Source: Clitoria ternatea
Taxonomy: Eukaryota; Streptophyta; Magnoliopsida; Fabales; Fabaceae
Assembly: GCA_037962975.1 (NCBI GenBank)
Contig: CM075669.1
Location: 110,810,501 to 110,874,500 of the forward strand
Direction: 5' to 3'
Length of the DNA stretch: 64,000 bases
Shown: piece by piece, positions 1-12,658 of the stretch
How positions within the stretch are numbered: position 1 is the stretch's first letter
How the letters are laid out: every line of letters starts with the position of its first letter
Position numbers and translations under genes: made by a program
Notes under the pieces: model-generated
The model's input: only the letters and a program-made list of their open reading frames with translations
The model's database searches: none
What the model was told of the DNA's origin: nothing

Positions 1-2842
1 GATTGATTTTGCTATTCACTTAATTCTCGGGGCAGGACCTGTGTCCCGTACACCCTATCGAATGTCTTCTGTAGAGTTGGATAAAGTGAAGAAGCAAGTA
101 AATGAGTTGTTAGACAAGGGGTTTATTCGACCGAGTGCTTCACCTTGGGGCGCTCCGGTATTACTGGTGAAAAAAAGGATGGCAATATGCGGATGTGCAT
201 TGATTATCGGTAGTTGAATAAATTAACGGTTAAGAATAAATATCCTTTACCATGAATTGATGATTTGTTGGATCAGTTGAGAGACGTTGTGGTATTTTCT
301 AAGATCGATTTGAGATCTAGATATCATCAGATTAGAGTGAAGTCGGAAGATATTCCGAAGATGGCGTTTAGGACGTGGTATGGACATTTTGAATATGTTG
401 TGATGCCTTTTGGAGTGACCAATACTCCAGCCATCTTTATGGATTACATGAATCGGATTTTCCAACCTTACGTAGATCAGTTTGTTGTGGTGTTCATTGA
501 TGACATTCTGATATATTCGAAGTCTATTGAGGAGCATGCACAACACCTTCAAATTATTTTGCAGTTGCTACTTGAGAAGAAATTATATACTAAGTTATCA
601 AAGTGTGATTTTTGGGAAGCAAGTGTGCAATTTTTGAGGCATGTGATTTCTCGTGACGACGTATCTGTTGATCCCTCTAAGATTGAAGCGGTTATGGCTT
701 GGGAGAGGCCTAGATTGGTGACTGAAATTAGAAGTTTCTTAGGATTGGCTGGTTATCATCATCGCTTTATTGAAGGATTTTCTCGCATTGTTCTTTCTTT
801 GACTCGATTGACAAGGAAGGAGACTCCATTTGTGTGGACGGGAAAGTGTGAATTAAGTTTTCAGACTTTGAAGCAATGCTTGACTTCGGCGCCGATATTT
901 GCACTACTTGATGTGACGAAAGAATTTGTGGTATATTGTGACACATCTAAGTTTGGTTTAGGATGTGTACTGATGCAAGATGATAGTGATTGCTTATACT
1001 TCTAGGCAATTGAGGCCGCATGAACAGAATTATCCCACTCATGATCTGGAACTCGCTGCTGTGGTATTTGCATTGAAGATTTAGTGGCATCACTTGTATA
1101 GATCTCATTTTATGGTGTTCAGTAACCACAAGAGTTTGAAGTATCTGTTTGATCAGAAGGAATCGAATATGAGGCAAAGGCGATGGGTGGAATACCTGAA
1201 GGATTATGATTTTGATCTGAGATACCACCGTGGTAAAGCGAATGTTGTGGCTGATGCCTTAAGCAAAAAAGTATTACATGCAGCCTTCTTGATGGGAAAA
1301 GAACAAAAATTGTTGGAGGGCTTTTGTGACATGAATATTGGGGTTATGGTCCAGGCCCCAAATTAGATGGTAATTGGGATGTTGAAGATCTCCAATGAAT
1401 TTTTGGAATCTTTAGCTGTGGCTCAGGAAGATGATGAAGAGCTGTTGGAATTGCTTGACACTCAAGTAAGAGGAAAAGATATGGGATTAACCAGAGGCAA
1501 TGATGAAATTTGGTGGTTCAAAAACCATTTTGTTGTACCCACAGAAGGTGATTTTAAACAAGTTGTATTAGCTAAAGCACATAAAAGTTCTTTAAGTATT
1601 CATCCTGGTATCATTAAGATGTACTATGATTTGAAGAAAGAATTCTAGTGGCCGAGAATAAAGAAAGCAATTATTGAGTATGTGAGATATTGTGTGATAT
1701 ATCAGAAGTGTAAGGTTGAACACCAGAGACCTCCTGGTTTGCTTCAACCTCTAGAGATTTCGATTTGGAAATGGGAAAGTATCACTATGGATTTTGTATC
1801 TGGGTTACCTTGGACCCGTTCGGGATGTAATGCAATTTGGGTGATTATGGATAGGTTGACTAAAAGTGCTCATTTTCTGGCCATGAATATGAAATGGTCA
1901 TTGGACAGACTAGCCAGATTATACATAACTGAGATCGTGAGATTACATGGTGTGCCTTTGAGTATTATTTCGGATCGTGATCCCTGATTCACTTTTAGAT
2001 TTTGGGGAAGTTTGCAGCAGGAGTTGGGTACCGAGTTGAGATTGAGTTCAGCTTATCACCCTCAAACTGATGGTCAGTCGAAACGAATTATATAGACATT
2101 AGAGGACATGCTCAGAGCTTATGTATTGGAACAAGGTGGCTCATAGGAGAGGTATCTACCATTGGTGGAATTTGCTTACAACAACAACTATCACAGTAGC
2201 ATTGGGATGGCCCCTTATGAAGCTTTGTATGGTAGGCGGTGCCGTACACCTTTATGTTGGAATGAAAATAGAGATGCAGTTCATTTAGGACCCGAATTAA
2301 TCCAATAGATGAATGATCAGGTGGCATTGAATCATGAGAAGATGAAGATTGCTCAAGATCGCCAGAAGAGTTACTATGACAATCGTCATAGGCCACTTGA
2401 GTTTCAGGTGGGAGATTGGGTAATTCTGAGGGTTTCACCTACCAAAGGTGTGGGCCGGATATTGAAGAGGCATAGGCTTAATCCGAGATACATTGGACCA
2501 TACCAGATTTTGGAGCGGATTGGTGATGTCGCTTATCGATTAGATCTTCCCCAACCATTAACTAATATCCACAATGTGTTTCATGTGTCACAACTTTGGG
2601 CGTACATTCCTTGTGATTCGTTGATTGTGTCTGAAGATTCTATCGAGCTGAAAGAGGATTTGACTGTGGAGGTGATGCCTATTTGTATTGAAGAATATCA
2701 GACCAAACGATTGAGGAGCAAGGAAGGGTCTTTAGTGAAAGTAAAGTGGCAGAACTTGAACGAAGTAACTTATGCTTGGGAGTTGGAGTCTGATATGAGG
2801 CGGTTGTATCCAAATCTTTTCCAACTTTTTAGGGGGAGTGGA
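1..2842 (+). pseudogene. Ty3/gypsy chromovirus pol remnant (Tekay-like)
   Basis: This is the 3' half of a gypsy polyprotein that continues beyond the left edge. The order is reverse transcriptase (about 1-600, active-site FIDDILIYS near 497), RNase H (about 830-1300, ending VVADALSKK), integrase (zinc-binding part about 1560-1730, catalytic core from MDFVSGLPW near 1790, SAYHPQTDGQS near 2050) and a C-terminal chromodomain-like stretch (about 2640-2830, ending WELESDMRRLYPNLF). This domain order and the TGTAACATCC LTR fit the Tekay/Del chromoviruses. The frame is broken by in-frame stops at about 211, 253, 1082, 1646, 1985, 2093, 2144 and 2306. There is also a one-base loss in an A-run near 170 and a frame change near 985. 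It is dead as a coding unit; all internal sequence upstream of RT lies outside the window. Confidence 0.93.
2831..2842 (+). other. Polypurine tract of the Tekay-like element
   Basis: The purine-rich run AGGGGGAGTGGA lies directly before the LTR start TGTAACATCC. This is where a plus-strand primer is expected, and it fixes the LTR boundary at 2843. Confidence 0.8.
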
Positions 2843-2977
2843 TGTAACATCCTTGATGTTTTAATATTATAAAATAAATGGGAAATAAATAAAAGTATTA
2901 TTTGGATTAAAATTATAATAATATATGAAAGATTAAGTGGAAAATGGAATTTTAAGAAAAATGGCATCAGGACCCTA

Positions 2978-3056
2978 ACGTGTAGTGTGGCTGGGACGCG
3001 TAGCGTCAAGTGCGGATTAATGAGCTGATGCGTAGCGCCAGTGGGGACGCGTACCG
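2978..3056 (+). promoter_or_regulatory. ACGCGTAGCG word cluster upstream of the Tekay LTR TATA box
   Basis: Four variants of ACGCGTAGCG start at 2978, 2996, 3028 and 3047, forming two pairs with 18- and 19-bp spacing. The last word ends 17 bp before the TATA-like TTAAAATA at 3074. The reverse complement CGCTACGCGT recurs in the unrelated Athila-like LTR near 33.9 kb. A role as a promoter-proximal binding site is inferred from position and repetition only. Confidence 0.55.
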
Positions 3057-3391
3057 TTAGTGTCGTGATCAGCTTAAAATAGAGGCATGCAAAATAGAAT
3101 TGCAGAACTCTTCCTTCTCCATTTTCTTCTCCTCTGAGGCGATTCTGGTTGGATCTTGTTGAGAGCTTCAATTCCTTGCATTTTTGGGCATTGGGAGGCA
3201 AGGTATAGCACTTGACAACCTCCATTTCGGGTTTCCCTTTCTCCTCCTTCTTCCCTCTTTCCCCATCTAAAATTGCATGTGTTGGGGGTGGTTTTGATTC
3301 TGTAATTTAATAAGTTTAGAAGCTTGAATGATGAGTTTAGAGGCATGAGGATGGAAATGTACTAATTAGTTTGGTGTTTTGGTAACCGTAG

Positions 3392-3516
3392 GTGCCGGAA
3401 CGAGCATTGGTCGAACGAGCGACGAAGCGGGCGTCGAATTTGAAAGAGGAGCAGTGAATCAAGTACCGAAGGACGCAACCGGTACCTCGAGTAGATTGTG
3501 GAAGCTTGGAATCGAG
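3392..3516 (+). other. Candidate spliced leader exon inside the Tekay LTR
   Basis: The segment is bounded by an acceptor-like CCGTAG (ends 3391) and a donor-like CGAG/GTAAGG (GT at 3517). An upstream donor-like CAAG/GTATAG lies at 3203. The two other LTRs of this group have the same arrangement: 10278-10385 in the solo LTR at 9329-12445, and 7004 to 6948 on the minus strand in the solo LTR at 4175-8173. A downstream acceptor-like CATTTTAG, just before TGACCAGTGACAGGG, lies at about 8556 in this LTR. A related CAATTTAG stands before TAACCAGTGACAGGG at about 11243. This suggests that the element transcript is spliced within its LTR, but no transcript data are available. Confidence 0.45.
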
Positions 3517-4174
3517 GTAAGGGGGTGTTCAGGTCGTAATTAATTAGGATTCAAATATACGATGGCCTTGGGAGGCTTAGAAATATTTATAAAAATATTG
3601 TGAATGACGTAGGATGATCAAATATAATTGTTATAATTTTTATGAGTATGCTGAACGTGATTTAGTTGTTATTTGATAAGAAAGTAACTAATTTAAATAA
3701 GTACGAGTTAAAAAGTAAGGAAATGAATATGTAAAATTTTATGAATAAGTACCATCTGATAGATTGTGAAGTTTAATGATGTTAGCGATGTGTGGCATGA
3801 TAATTAGTGATGTTGTTGCATACGATTTGATAAAAGTGTTATGAATAAATGAGATGATGAGTATATAATTGTATAACATGGCTTATGATGATGGGCTTGA
3901 CAAGTAGAGCGCTTGAGAGATGATACATGTCAGCTTCTGACATTGTTATATATGTTGTATATTGATGATATGCCATGATGATGTGATGTACTATGTGATT
4001 ATATGGTGTGGGACGGCCAACGGTATGTGTAGCCCCTCGTTTCTGGCTACCGTGGTCTTTGTGCCCAGTTGAGCTACCCAGTGGTCAAGTAGGACCTAGT
4101 GGTTGAGGTAGAGAGTCAAGCAGGACTCGATGGACCAAGCAGGGTTCATGAGGTGTCAAGTAGGACCCCCAGCT

Positions 4175-7100
4175 TGAGACGACCCTGAAAATACGGATAA
4201 ATTTTTTTGTGATTTAAGATCATTAATTAATCAAATAGTTAGAGTGGTGAAGCTTTTAATTCAACACCTGGATCTATGAAAAGCCACTCTCATATATGAG
4301 GATATGAGAGGGTAAATTAAAACGATTTCATGAGAAATTTCCAATTAAAAATAGCGGAAGAATTAATTAAATTGGTTGTTGCATGATTGGATTTTAAGGA
4401 GAAAGAATTTCATGAGGTTCAAGAATTCATAATATGTCCAAAGTACTCTTTAAGATGTTGCAAGAAAAGGATTTGATGCATAAGAAATAAAAATTAATTG
4501 GGACAAAACAAATGGAGGCATCAGAGTGCCACTCGTTCAAGCGAGAGCCACACTCGCTTGAGCGAGCTCACGCGGCAACGCTTGAGCGAGCCAGGAAAAT
4601 GCTGAGCGAAGAAAAGAATGAGCATTAGGGGGTGCTCTCGCTTAAGCGAGCCCCATCTCGCTTGGGCGAGATTCGAAGGCCACACTTGGGCGAGCCAGTG
4701 AGGCACTTAAGCGAGAGAGAAGATTTGCCTTAGGGGCCAATCTCGCTTGAGCGAGTTCCATCTCGCTTCAGTGAGAATGCTCCAGTAGCATGAGGGACTC
4801 ACTATTCGATTTTCACTTGAGCGAGGCAAGGCTCGCTTGGGCGAAAATTTTCTAGTGTCCATTTTCCTTTTCTCCCGCTTAAGCGTGTCCCGGACCAAGA
4901 CCATTTCGCCTGAGCGAAAATGGTCTAGTAACCAACCACTGATTCCAGACAAATCTCGCTTGGGCGAGAAGGCCATTCGCTTGGGCAAATTTTGGCCAGT
5001 GGCCAAACCACTGATGCAAGAGGATCTCGCTTGAGCGAGATTCTCACTAGCTTGAGCGAGTTATGCAGAAAACGTGAAAACATGAAATTTTCATGTAACT
5101 TAACATACCAAAACTCATCCCATCCTAAATCAATCAAATTCAACATGACATATTTATCATACTACACATTTATAACTTGTCTCAAGTATTAATCCCCTTT
5201 GAATTCCATTCATACTTAAGTATCATATTAAATCAAGCACATCATCTCATGTAATCACTAAAACATAAATTTTCACATGCCTTCATTCATTCATGAAAAT
5301 TCACCAAGATTTAGCAACATCAAACATAATAATTCATCATCTTACATCCTTTGGGTCATTAATGAAAATCGACCACGACGCCAAGGTCCAATTTTCCTAC
5401 ATGACCCACAAAAATCATCATCTACAATCTAGACAACAAAATAAGCATACTTACACCTTATATGCTATACAAAAATCTAGGTTTTGCCGGCCAAGACGCT
5501 TCCTATACATCTATTTACCTCGTTCCACCAAATGTACTTCAAAATGTTCACACTTCCCATAAGTGCCCTACATCACAAGTCTAAAAATGGACAACATGGG
5601 AGAGTGAGTCATACATTCCGAAAGAATGAATATGAATACCATAAGATCATGTGCATATACAACATGCATACTTGCATTCATACACAACTCATCATTAACT
5701 ATCATTACAATTACAATCATCTTTGTAAATCAAGCAAGTATAAAACCACACACATGATCCAAACCTCCAACAATTAGGCCATCATACATTTCATCATTCG
5801 TCCCATATTATTATTTGGTATTCACATGATTTATGTTGTCTTAATTACATCTCTCCATTCTCAACACAACCATCACCATATATCATCACCTTTGGCATAC
5901 TTCCTTGCTATATGCAAATGCTCTTAAGCTAATGCATATGCATAATGGAATATTTCAACAATTGCAGATCTGACTGTGGGAATATAACCACCAATTATGA
6001 GATACAAGTAAGATCATCTAACCATACCCCTACTGCAGTAGTAAAATGTGTACACTTATACTTAAATTGCATGCATTTTACCAATTCTTTTACTGGTACC
6101 AAACCGCATCGCCCATCTTGCAACACCTGGTCATTTTCACCATGACTGCGGTATACAAAATATTCGACATATGGTGTTGCGGGCCGGCCAGATCTTAAAT
6201 CATGGCGGTTGTGATCCCAAGGACCACCAGGGTCACCTACTCATCAAGAGCCACCCCCACAAGGGTCGGTCACATGTAGGTCCCCGAAGCAATACATGGG
6301 CGGCTTTGTGACTTACACACCGAGTCACAGGGGAAGAACAAAATTGCTCGTGCACCGAGCCACCCTCCCACTGGGTCGGCCGAAGGAACTCCCCTAATGT
6401 TCCAATATCGGCGGCTATGTAGTATGCCATGGATGCAAATACAAATCATATGCATTTCTCACTGTATGCATCCTATACATGCCACTCATCAAACATCATT
6501 ACCATCATCATCACAAACACCACTTCACATTTCTTAGTGGATTTATCATTGTTGGGTTTAGTTTTATTCTCAATTTTTAAGTGTGGCACGTTAACATTCA
6601 TACACCATTTACAATGGCACTCAACATCAATTTCAATCATCAACTTTCCATTATCAAATCATGGTATGCTATTCACTCACACCCATTCTCAAACAAACAT
6701 CAACAACATTCATTTCAAATCTATGGTGGACATAAGAATATCATCAATTTATCAAACAAACCACATCACCATATAGCACACCATATTTATTCTAATTACA
6801 CAAGCATGATGCCAAATATTATTCTCAACATTACATACACAATTCATATTTCCATAACATCAAAATAAGGCAAACATGCATATTGTTACATATGACAATT
6901 AAACACTATCCAATTCATGCAATTAGAATATAAGACTCCTCTCATACCTTAAGAGAAGAATTCTGATTGGTACGACGCACCCGCCTCGTCATTCGGAATG
7001 GATCCTACATTAATATGCATGTAAAATCCTAATCAATCAACTATTTCAAGATACAAATTCAATTCTATTTAATCATAATCATATCTACAATTTCATAACA

Positions 7101-8173
7101 TGTATGAGACATGTTATAAACATTATTTCCATTATTTGTTAGGCTTCGGGAATTCCTTCCCATCAAGCCACATTCATTAAATTCAACGGCTACCAACCTC
7201 AATGGCCCAACATTCATACAACCCCATTTATCAATATTCATATTCATCAATGTCATGCATTTCTTCATAAAACATACTCTTGAGTCAACATTAACCATTT
7301 CCCCCCAAATCTCAAAGTTAGGGTTTTCACCAAAACCTAACAACCCTCATTAATGCCTCATCATTCTTCATCTCCTACCAACATAAATGCATTAACCATA
7401 TTTATTCCACTTAAATCATGCATTTATGATAACCCCCACTATGGTTCTTGCATTAATTGCTCTCCATAAACACCCATGTACATGTATTATTCCCCCAACT
7501 CATAATAACACATATCCTTTGCAAAAACTTTAACAAAAAGGTGAGTATATCTTACCTCACACCCAAAAATGAAATGGGTTCAAGAAGGAGAGAGAGACAC
7601 ACGAAAATAGAGAAGAAGAGGAAGAAGATTTCAGCCCCAAAGGCCTTCCTCCAGGCTCCTTCAAACAAAATTGGAAGAGGATGAAGATGGCACCACATTT
7701 TGCTAGGGTTTTTGGAAGAAGAAGATAAGAGATGAAGAAGAAATAAAGAGGAGAAGAAGAAAAGTGTATTTGCCAAAGGAGTTCAGCAACTCACATGAAA
7801 AGGAGGGGAAAATTTGGGCTTTTTGGTTTTAATTTTAACCCTTCATTAAAAGATTCATCGCTTTATGTCCAACAGGACCTTTGTTTGGGCTCAATACTTA
7901 ATCTGAAAATTATTCTGAATGTATATTCGGACTCCTGGTATTATTCCTAATAGCCCTGACCAATATCATCTCAATCAGAGATACTTGGTCCGACACCCAT
8001 ATCTCAACCGAGCTTATTTTTGGCTTATCCGGTCTCAATAAATTACCAACAGTCCCTAAAAATCTTAATTTAATTATTTTCCAATATTTTAGGACATCAA
8101 ACAATCCACATTCCAATTAATTAATATTTACTTCATGAATTAATTCTCTATTTAAAAAATTTGGGATGTTACA
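4175..8173 (-). mobile_element. Solo LTR of a Tekay-like gypsy element, reverse orientation
   Basis: A 4.0-kb block starts TGAGACGACCC and ends GGGATGTTACA. It is flanked by the perfect 5-bp duplication CAGCT (4170-4174 and 8174-8178) and sits within the 3' LTR of the outer element. Read on the minus strand it begins TGTAACATCCC, has a CT-rich leader at about 7700-7750, and carries exon-like junctions matching its relatives. There is no PBS, no PPT and no coding sequence, so it is a solo LTR left by recombination. The several small open frames inside (for example 7065-7343) have no recognisable homology. Confidence 0.9.
4532..5060. repeat. Dispersed pairs of the palindromic word CTCGCTTGAGCGAG
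   Basis: About 18 variants of CTCGCTTGAGCGAG occur in this 530-bp segment, mostly in pairs. Starts include 4532/4553, 4637/4657, 4681/4702, 4742/4762, 4812/4832, 4955/4976 and 5026/5047, a spacing of 20 or 21 bp. Sequence between the words is not conserved, so this is not a simple tandem repeat. In LTR orientation the cluster lies near the 3' end of the solo LTR. A matching pair sits near the 3' end of the related LTR at 11958/11978. Confidence 0.8.
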
Positions 8174-9328
8174 CAGCTGAAGGCCGATCCTTAGGTATCC
8201 GGATACTAGAGAGTCTAATACATGTGAGTCAGTTATGAACTATATGAATTAATGATTCATGTATGATGATGGAATATGAATCGATAATGAATGTTGATGT
8301 TTATATGAACTGGATGATATATGATAAATCATTTGTGTGATGGATTTAAGTGTGATTGTATGTGACTTGAGTTTAGGAAGAAAAGATAAAAAGGCTGAGA
8401 TAGATGCCTATGTATTTGTATCCGTGAATGTGTAAAAGTGCAAGAAGGTGGAAGTTAATTAACAATGCAAGTTGTAGGTATTGTTAGATTTATTATTCTG
8501 TCCTAGATTAATTATGATATTCTAAACACCCACCCTTGCTGTTGTTTCATTTTAGTGACCAGTGACAGGGATGATGTTACTGCCGCAGAGGTGCGCCAAG
8601 CGGAAGATTGATGGCAAGGATGAATGAGTTGATGTAATATATAAGTATATGTGTAGTAAATAGTAAACCATGTATAGTGGAGTAATAGATTGTTAGGTAT
8701 GTGTGATGAGTTGATTATGTTATGCGTATGGAAGTGTTAAATTAATATGGTGTGATGATGATGGATATGATGTATGATTTGATGAACTATGGCACAGAGC
8801 CAATTTGTGTGAATACTGAATGATATGGGCAGTTTCTGTCATATGCATGATTAATGTGTGTGTGTCTGTGATATGATTGATGTTTGATTGATGATTTGAT
8901 TAAATTAAGAAGTTATGCATAAAGTGAATAACTAGGGGATTTAAGGAACTGAATAGGTGATTTGGAGATCCAGTGGGTTTTGAGACCCCCAGAAGGTACC
9001 AATAGGATCCCTCGGGCGTTTAGGATCTGTGTGTATTGGCCTTGGGCCAATTGGAATCCATTTAGGATGTTTGGTGCAAGGGTTTTGCACCTAATTGAGT
9101 CAAACTACATTCTGCGCATAACTTGCGCATACGTTGGAATTTTGGCAAATGGACGGCGCCAACAGTTCCGGAATGGGGAAAACATGTGGCCTGTGAAGTT
9201 TCGTGGCAATCGGACTTAAAACGGGCTAATTGGGTAGGTTAGAAGTTGGCCGTTTGGCCTAAAATGTGTATCAACACCTGGTGCTACTACTGTCATGCCC
9301 ACGTTACGCGTGGGGCTGGCGTGCAACG

Positions 9329-12300
9329 TGTAACATTCCTGGTATTTTAATAAAAATTATAGAGAGTGGAAAATATTAGCAAATGTTTTAGAGATTTATT
9401 TAATATTTGATCTGCTTAAACCGGGGTCATGGAATCCGGTGTCGGGCTGGTCTCAATCGTGAGGATCAAAACGGTGTTGAAGATCGGTTGTGTAGAGGAG
9501 AGCGGCCAAAGACGTGCTGTCTTGTGACTGACGCTTATCCGGTGTGCCTGGAGTGGTCTTGGATTAACCGGTGTGAGGAGAATGCTAGCTCGGAATTATA
9601 ATCCGGATCAACCTCTTGGATGGTTGAGGCAAACGGATTTTCATAACAAAGAGGTGAGGACGGATGAAGTGTCTGACCTCTCAATAGATAGCTCGGATTA
9701 CCGAGGTGTGGACACTACACTTGGACGCTGGTTGGTCGGTATCCAGCTCGGATCGATGCTCTTACGAGGTAACAGGCAGTTACAAATAATTAAACATAGA
9801 GAAAGCAAATAAGTATAGTGGGTCGGAATTTATAAAGGAATCCAATGAGATGAAATTGATTAAAAACTTTTAATGAGAATGCAAATAAAATAGGGGAAAA
9901 GGCTGTCTTGCCCCTGAGCTTTATATAAAAAGGAAATTTTCTCTCTCTCCTCTTCATTATTCATAAATCACTTCTTCTTCTTAGTCTGTTCCCCTCCTCC
10001 TTCGTTTTCTCTTCTCTCGTTGCTGAATTGCATGTACCAAAGGAGGACTTCGTTCGTGTAAAAGCTTCAATCGAACCTCATTCCTGTGATTGTGGCCTCA
10101 AGGTGAGTCCTCTGATCCGTTTTATTTGTGGCTCCTTATCCCTTTCGTTTCTCTGGTAGCCAAGGGCCATGCATGGCTGTACTCGAGCCTGTTCTCCACT
10201 CCTTAGATGAGTATGAGCTCAAATGTGGCCTAAGGGCTGAGGGGTTGAGTTAATGGGTTTTGCATTCTGACCCGTAGGTGGTAGATTAGACAACGAAAGG
10301 CTGAGTGACGGAGCTGAGACTGCGAATCCAGTACTCAGAGGAAGGGACCGACACCGAGAGCAGATCATCGAAGCGTAGAATCAAGGTAAGGGGGTGTTCG
10401 GGTTATGATTAATTAGAATAGGACTTGTTTCCTATCCGAGTCACTAAACAGTATGAGCAGGGTAAGAAAGTGTTCTTGAATATTGTGGAGTATCTATGTT
10501 GTGCATGTGTGACCGTACACATCGATCAGCTAAAGATCAGGTGTGTGGTTAAGTTAACCTTGTCATGAGCTTGACATATTTAATGCTGAGAGGATATGGA
10601 TCATTTGTGTGTGGATGTATATGTGTGTAACTTATAATGGCATGAAATACGTAATGCTTGAGATAATCGGTATGTGATATTGAAGGGCTTGACGAGTCGG
10701 TCGCCCCACGCTGTGAGCACTGGTTAGTTTCTGACAGTTGCAAGTGGTAATCAGAATGATATGTTTGTGTTTATGTGATAGAATGTGATTATGTGGTGGA
10801 GGACGACTAACTGTATGAATTACCCTGTTTGGGCTTCAGTGGTCAAGTCGGACCTAGTTAAGCTACCTAGAGGTCTTTGACCCAGTGGTTAAAAGGGGAG
10901 CCAAGTCGGGCTCGGTGAACCAAGTCGGGTTCACGGGATGTCAAGTCGGACTCCTAGCTGAAGGTCGATCCTTTTAGTCTGGATACTAGGTGTCAAATTT
11001 TATCCGAGAGTCAGTTGTGATAATTGATGAATTATTGGTTGTGATGTGCATATTGCCGAATGATATTTGTTATATTGCCTAGTGAAATTGTTATATTTAT
11101 CGGATAACCTTTGTTAAGTTCCCAAGTATGATTTGTAAAGGGATAGGAATGTAGTCGGACGGGGCTTATTTATAACTTGTTAATTTTTTTCTAAATTAAT
11201 TATGATGCCAAACATTCACCCTTGCTGCTGTTTTCAATTTAGTAACCAGTGACAGGGAGGAAGCCAGAGCCATGGAGCCGCGCCAAGGGAGAGATCGATG
11301 CTAAGGCCCGAGTGATTTTGAGTAGCTGTCTAATATAATTGTGTATAAGAAGTTTTCCGAGTGTGTAATGTTATCTATATGCTGACTTAAATAAAATCTG
11401 GTATGAGCTGACATTGTGCTGTGCTTAGTTTATATTTTCACGCGTTTGCTGTGATAGTATTTTGCCGAGCGAGGCTTTCCCGAGTCGATTCATCCCTGGT
11501 TGAGCGAGGACCCGTCAGCTTAATGTTTGTTTCACCACTAGGTGAAATTTCCACCCTTGTCCGAGTGATGGATGACCGAGAGATCCCCTTTTGGGTGGAA
11601 GGTTAGAATGTCCTAGTGGGATTGGTTGGGAGAGAGTTCCGAGTGAAGAGAATTTGGAGGTGTCCAAGTGAAAATCTGAGTTCCTTCTGAAGAAAGTAAG
11701 AGTAGGGTATTCACCTAGTGAGGGCATCCGGAGAGGCTATAACTGGGTGGAGGAGGCTAAGTTATCGCCGAGAGAGTTGTGACCGAGCGAAGTTTCCTGA
11801 GTGAACGGTATTAAAGAGTCAAGTGAGGAATGTCCGAGTGAAGGGGAAGTTGAGCGTTTTCCAAGTGAAACCCTTGTGCCGAGTGAACCATTTTGCCAAG
11901 TGAAACCCCACGTGGGTCAGTGTATGCGTCTTTTTCGCTCAGTCTTCAGGTGTGGCATTCGCTCAAGCGAGCCAGTACTCGCCTAAGCGACTTTTGGATT
12001 TCGTCTAGGAATTTTGGGGACTCGCTCAGGTGAATGACCCCTGTCCTCTTCCTCTTCCTTTGCCCCTTCTTCTTCTCCCGCTGCCTCTACACCATTTTAC
12101 CGAGCGGAGGTTATCATGTGTACACTCTTATTATCAATTTGATTGCGTCTAGGTGAATACTAATTATTATCAAGACCAAATGGAACCATTCCCGATCGGT
12201 TATTATTTTTGACATACTTTTATTTAAAGAATTATTTTAGAACGGTTTGTTCATACTGAACATGATTTTATGTAGCTAAGAGAGGTAAATATTATTTTAC

Positions 12301-12445
12301 ATATAGACCGAAGGGATTAAATGTCAAAAGAAGTAAATCCTAATTCATACTAAGATACAAATTTTATTCAACGCAAAAAAAAAATTTATTGTGAAAATAA
12401 TTTGCCGCATGTAAATAAAAAGGGAAAATAACCTAGGATGTTACA
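9329..12445 (+). mobile_element. Second solo LTR of a Tekay-like element
   Basis: A 3.1-kb LTR starts TGTAACATTCC and ends GGATGTTACA. It is flanked by CAACG (9324-9328) and CAGCG (12446-12450), a 5-bp TSD with one change. A TATA box (TATATAAA, about 9922) is followed by a CT-rich leader. The passages at 10955-11010 and 11210-11300 are clearly homologous to 8179-8230 and 8525-8620 of the outer LTR. Its 3' part is rich in degenerate CCGAGTGA/CGAGCGAG words (11460-12030). No internal region remains, hence a solo LTR. Confidence 0.88.
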
Positions 12446-12658
12446 CAGCGTCAGACCCCTGTTCCAGATTTTGATTTGCTTTGAGATTAATTGAGTTTTA
12501 AAGTTTTAAGATGCCATATAGTTATTATTTTGAATCCGTTTAGTGAAAATAAATATTATTTTAAATTAAGGTACAATTAAATTAATTAATCAAGAAAAAT
12601 TTATTGTGAAATTAATTAAACAGGTAGAAATAAATGTAAATTAACGTAGGACGTCACA

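Larger units (their letters stand above)
2843..12658 (+). repeat. 3' LTR of the Tekay-like element, split by two nested solo LTRs
   Basis: The LTR starts TGTAACATCC after the PPT and ends in GTAGGACGTCACA at 12658, a decayed mirror of the start. Its own sequence lies in three pieces: 2843-4174, 8179-9328 and 12451-12658, about 2.7 kb in total. The pieces rejoin logically: the sequence interrupted at AGCT (4174) resumes at GAAGGCCGATCC (8179), and the same passage is uninterrupted in the related LTR at about 10955. A TATA-like TTAAAATA (3074) follows a cluster of ACGCG words, and a CT-rich leader starts near 3110. The 5' LTR lies outside the window, so the TSD cannot be tested. Confidence 0.85.

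Noticed and set aside
4532..5060. CRISPR-like array of repeats and spacers
   Set aside because: Plant nuclear context, degenerate words, short 7-10 bp gaps, and location inside an LTR with a TSD.
7065..7343. Open frame of 92 residues on the minus strand
   Set aside because: It lies inside a solo LTR with defined TSD, and has no recognisable domain.
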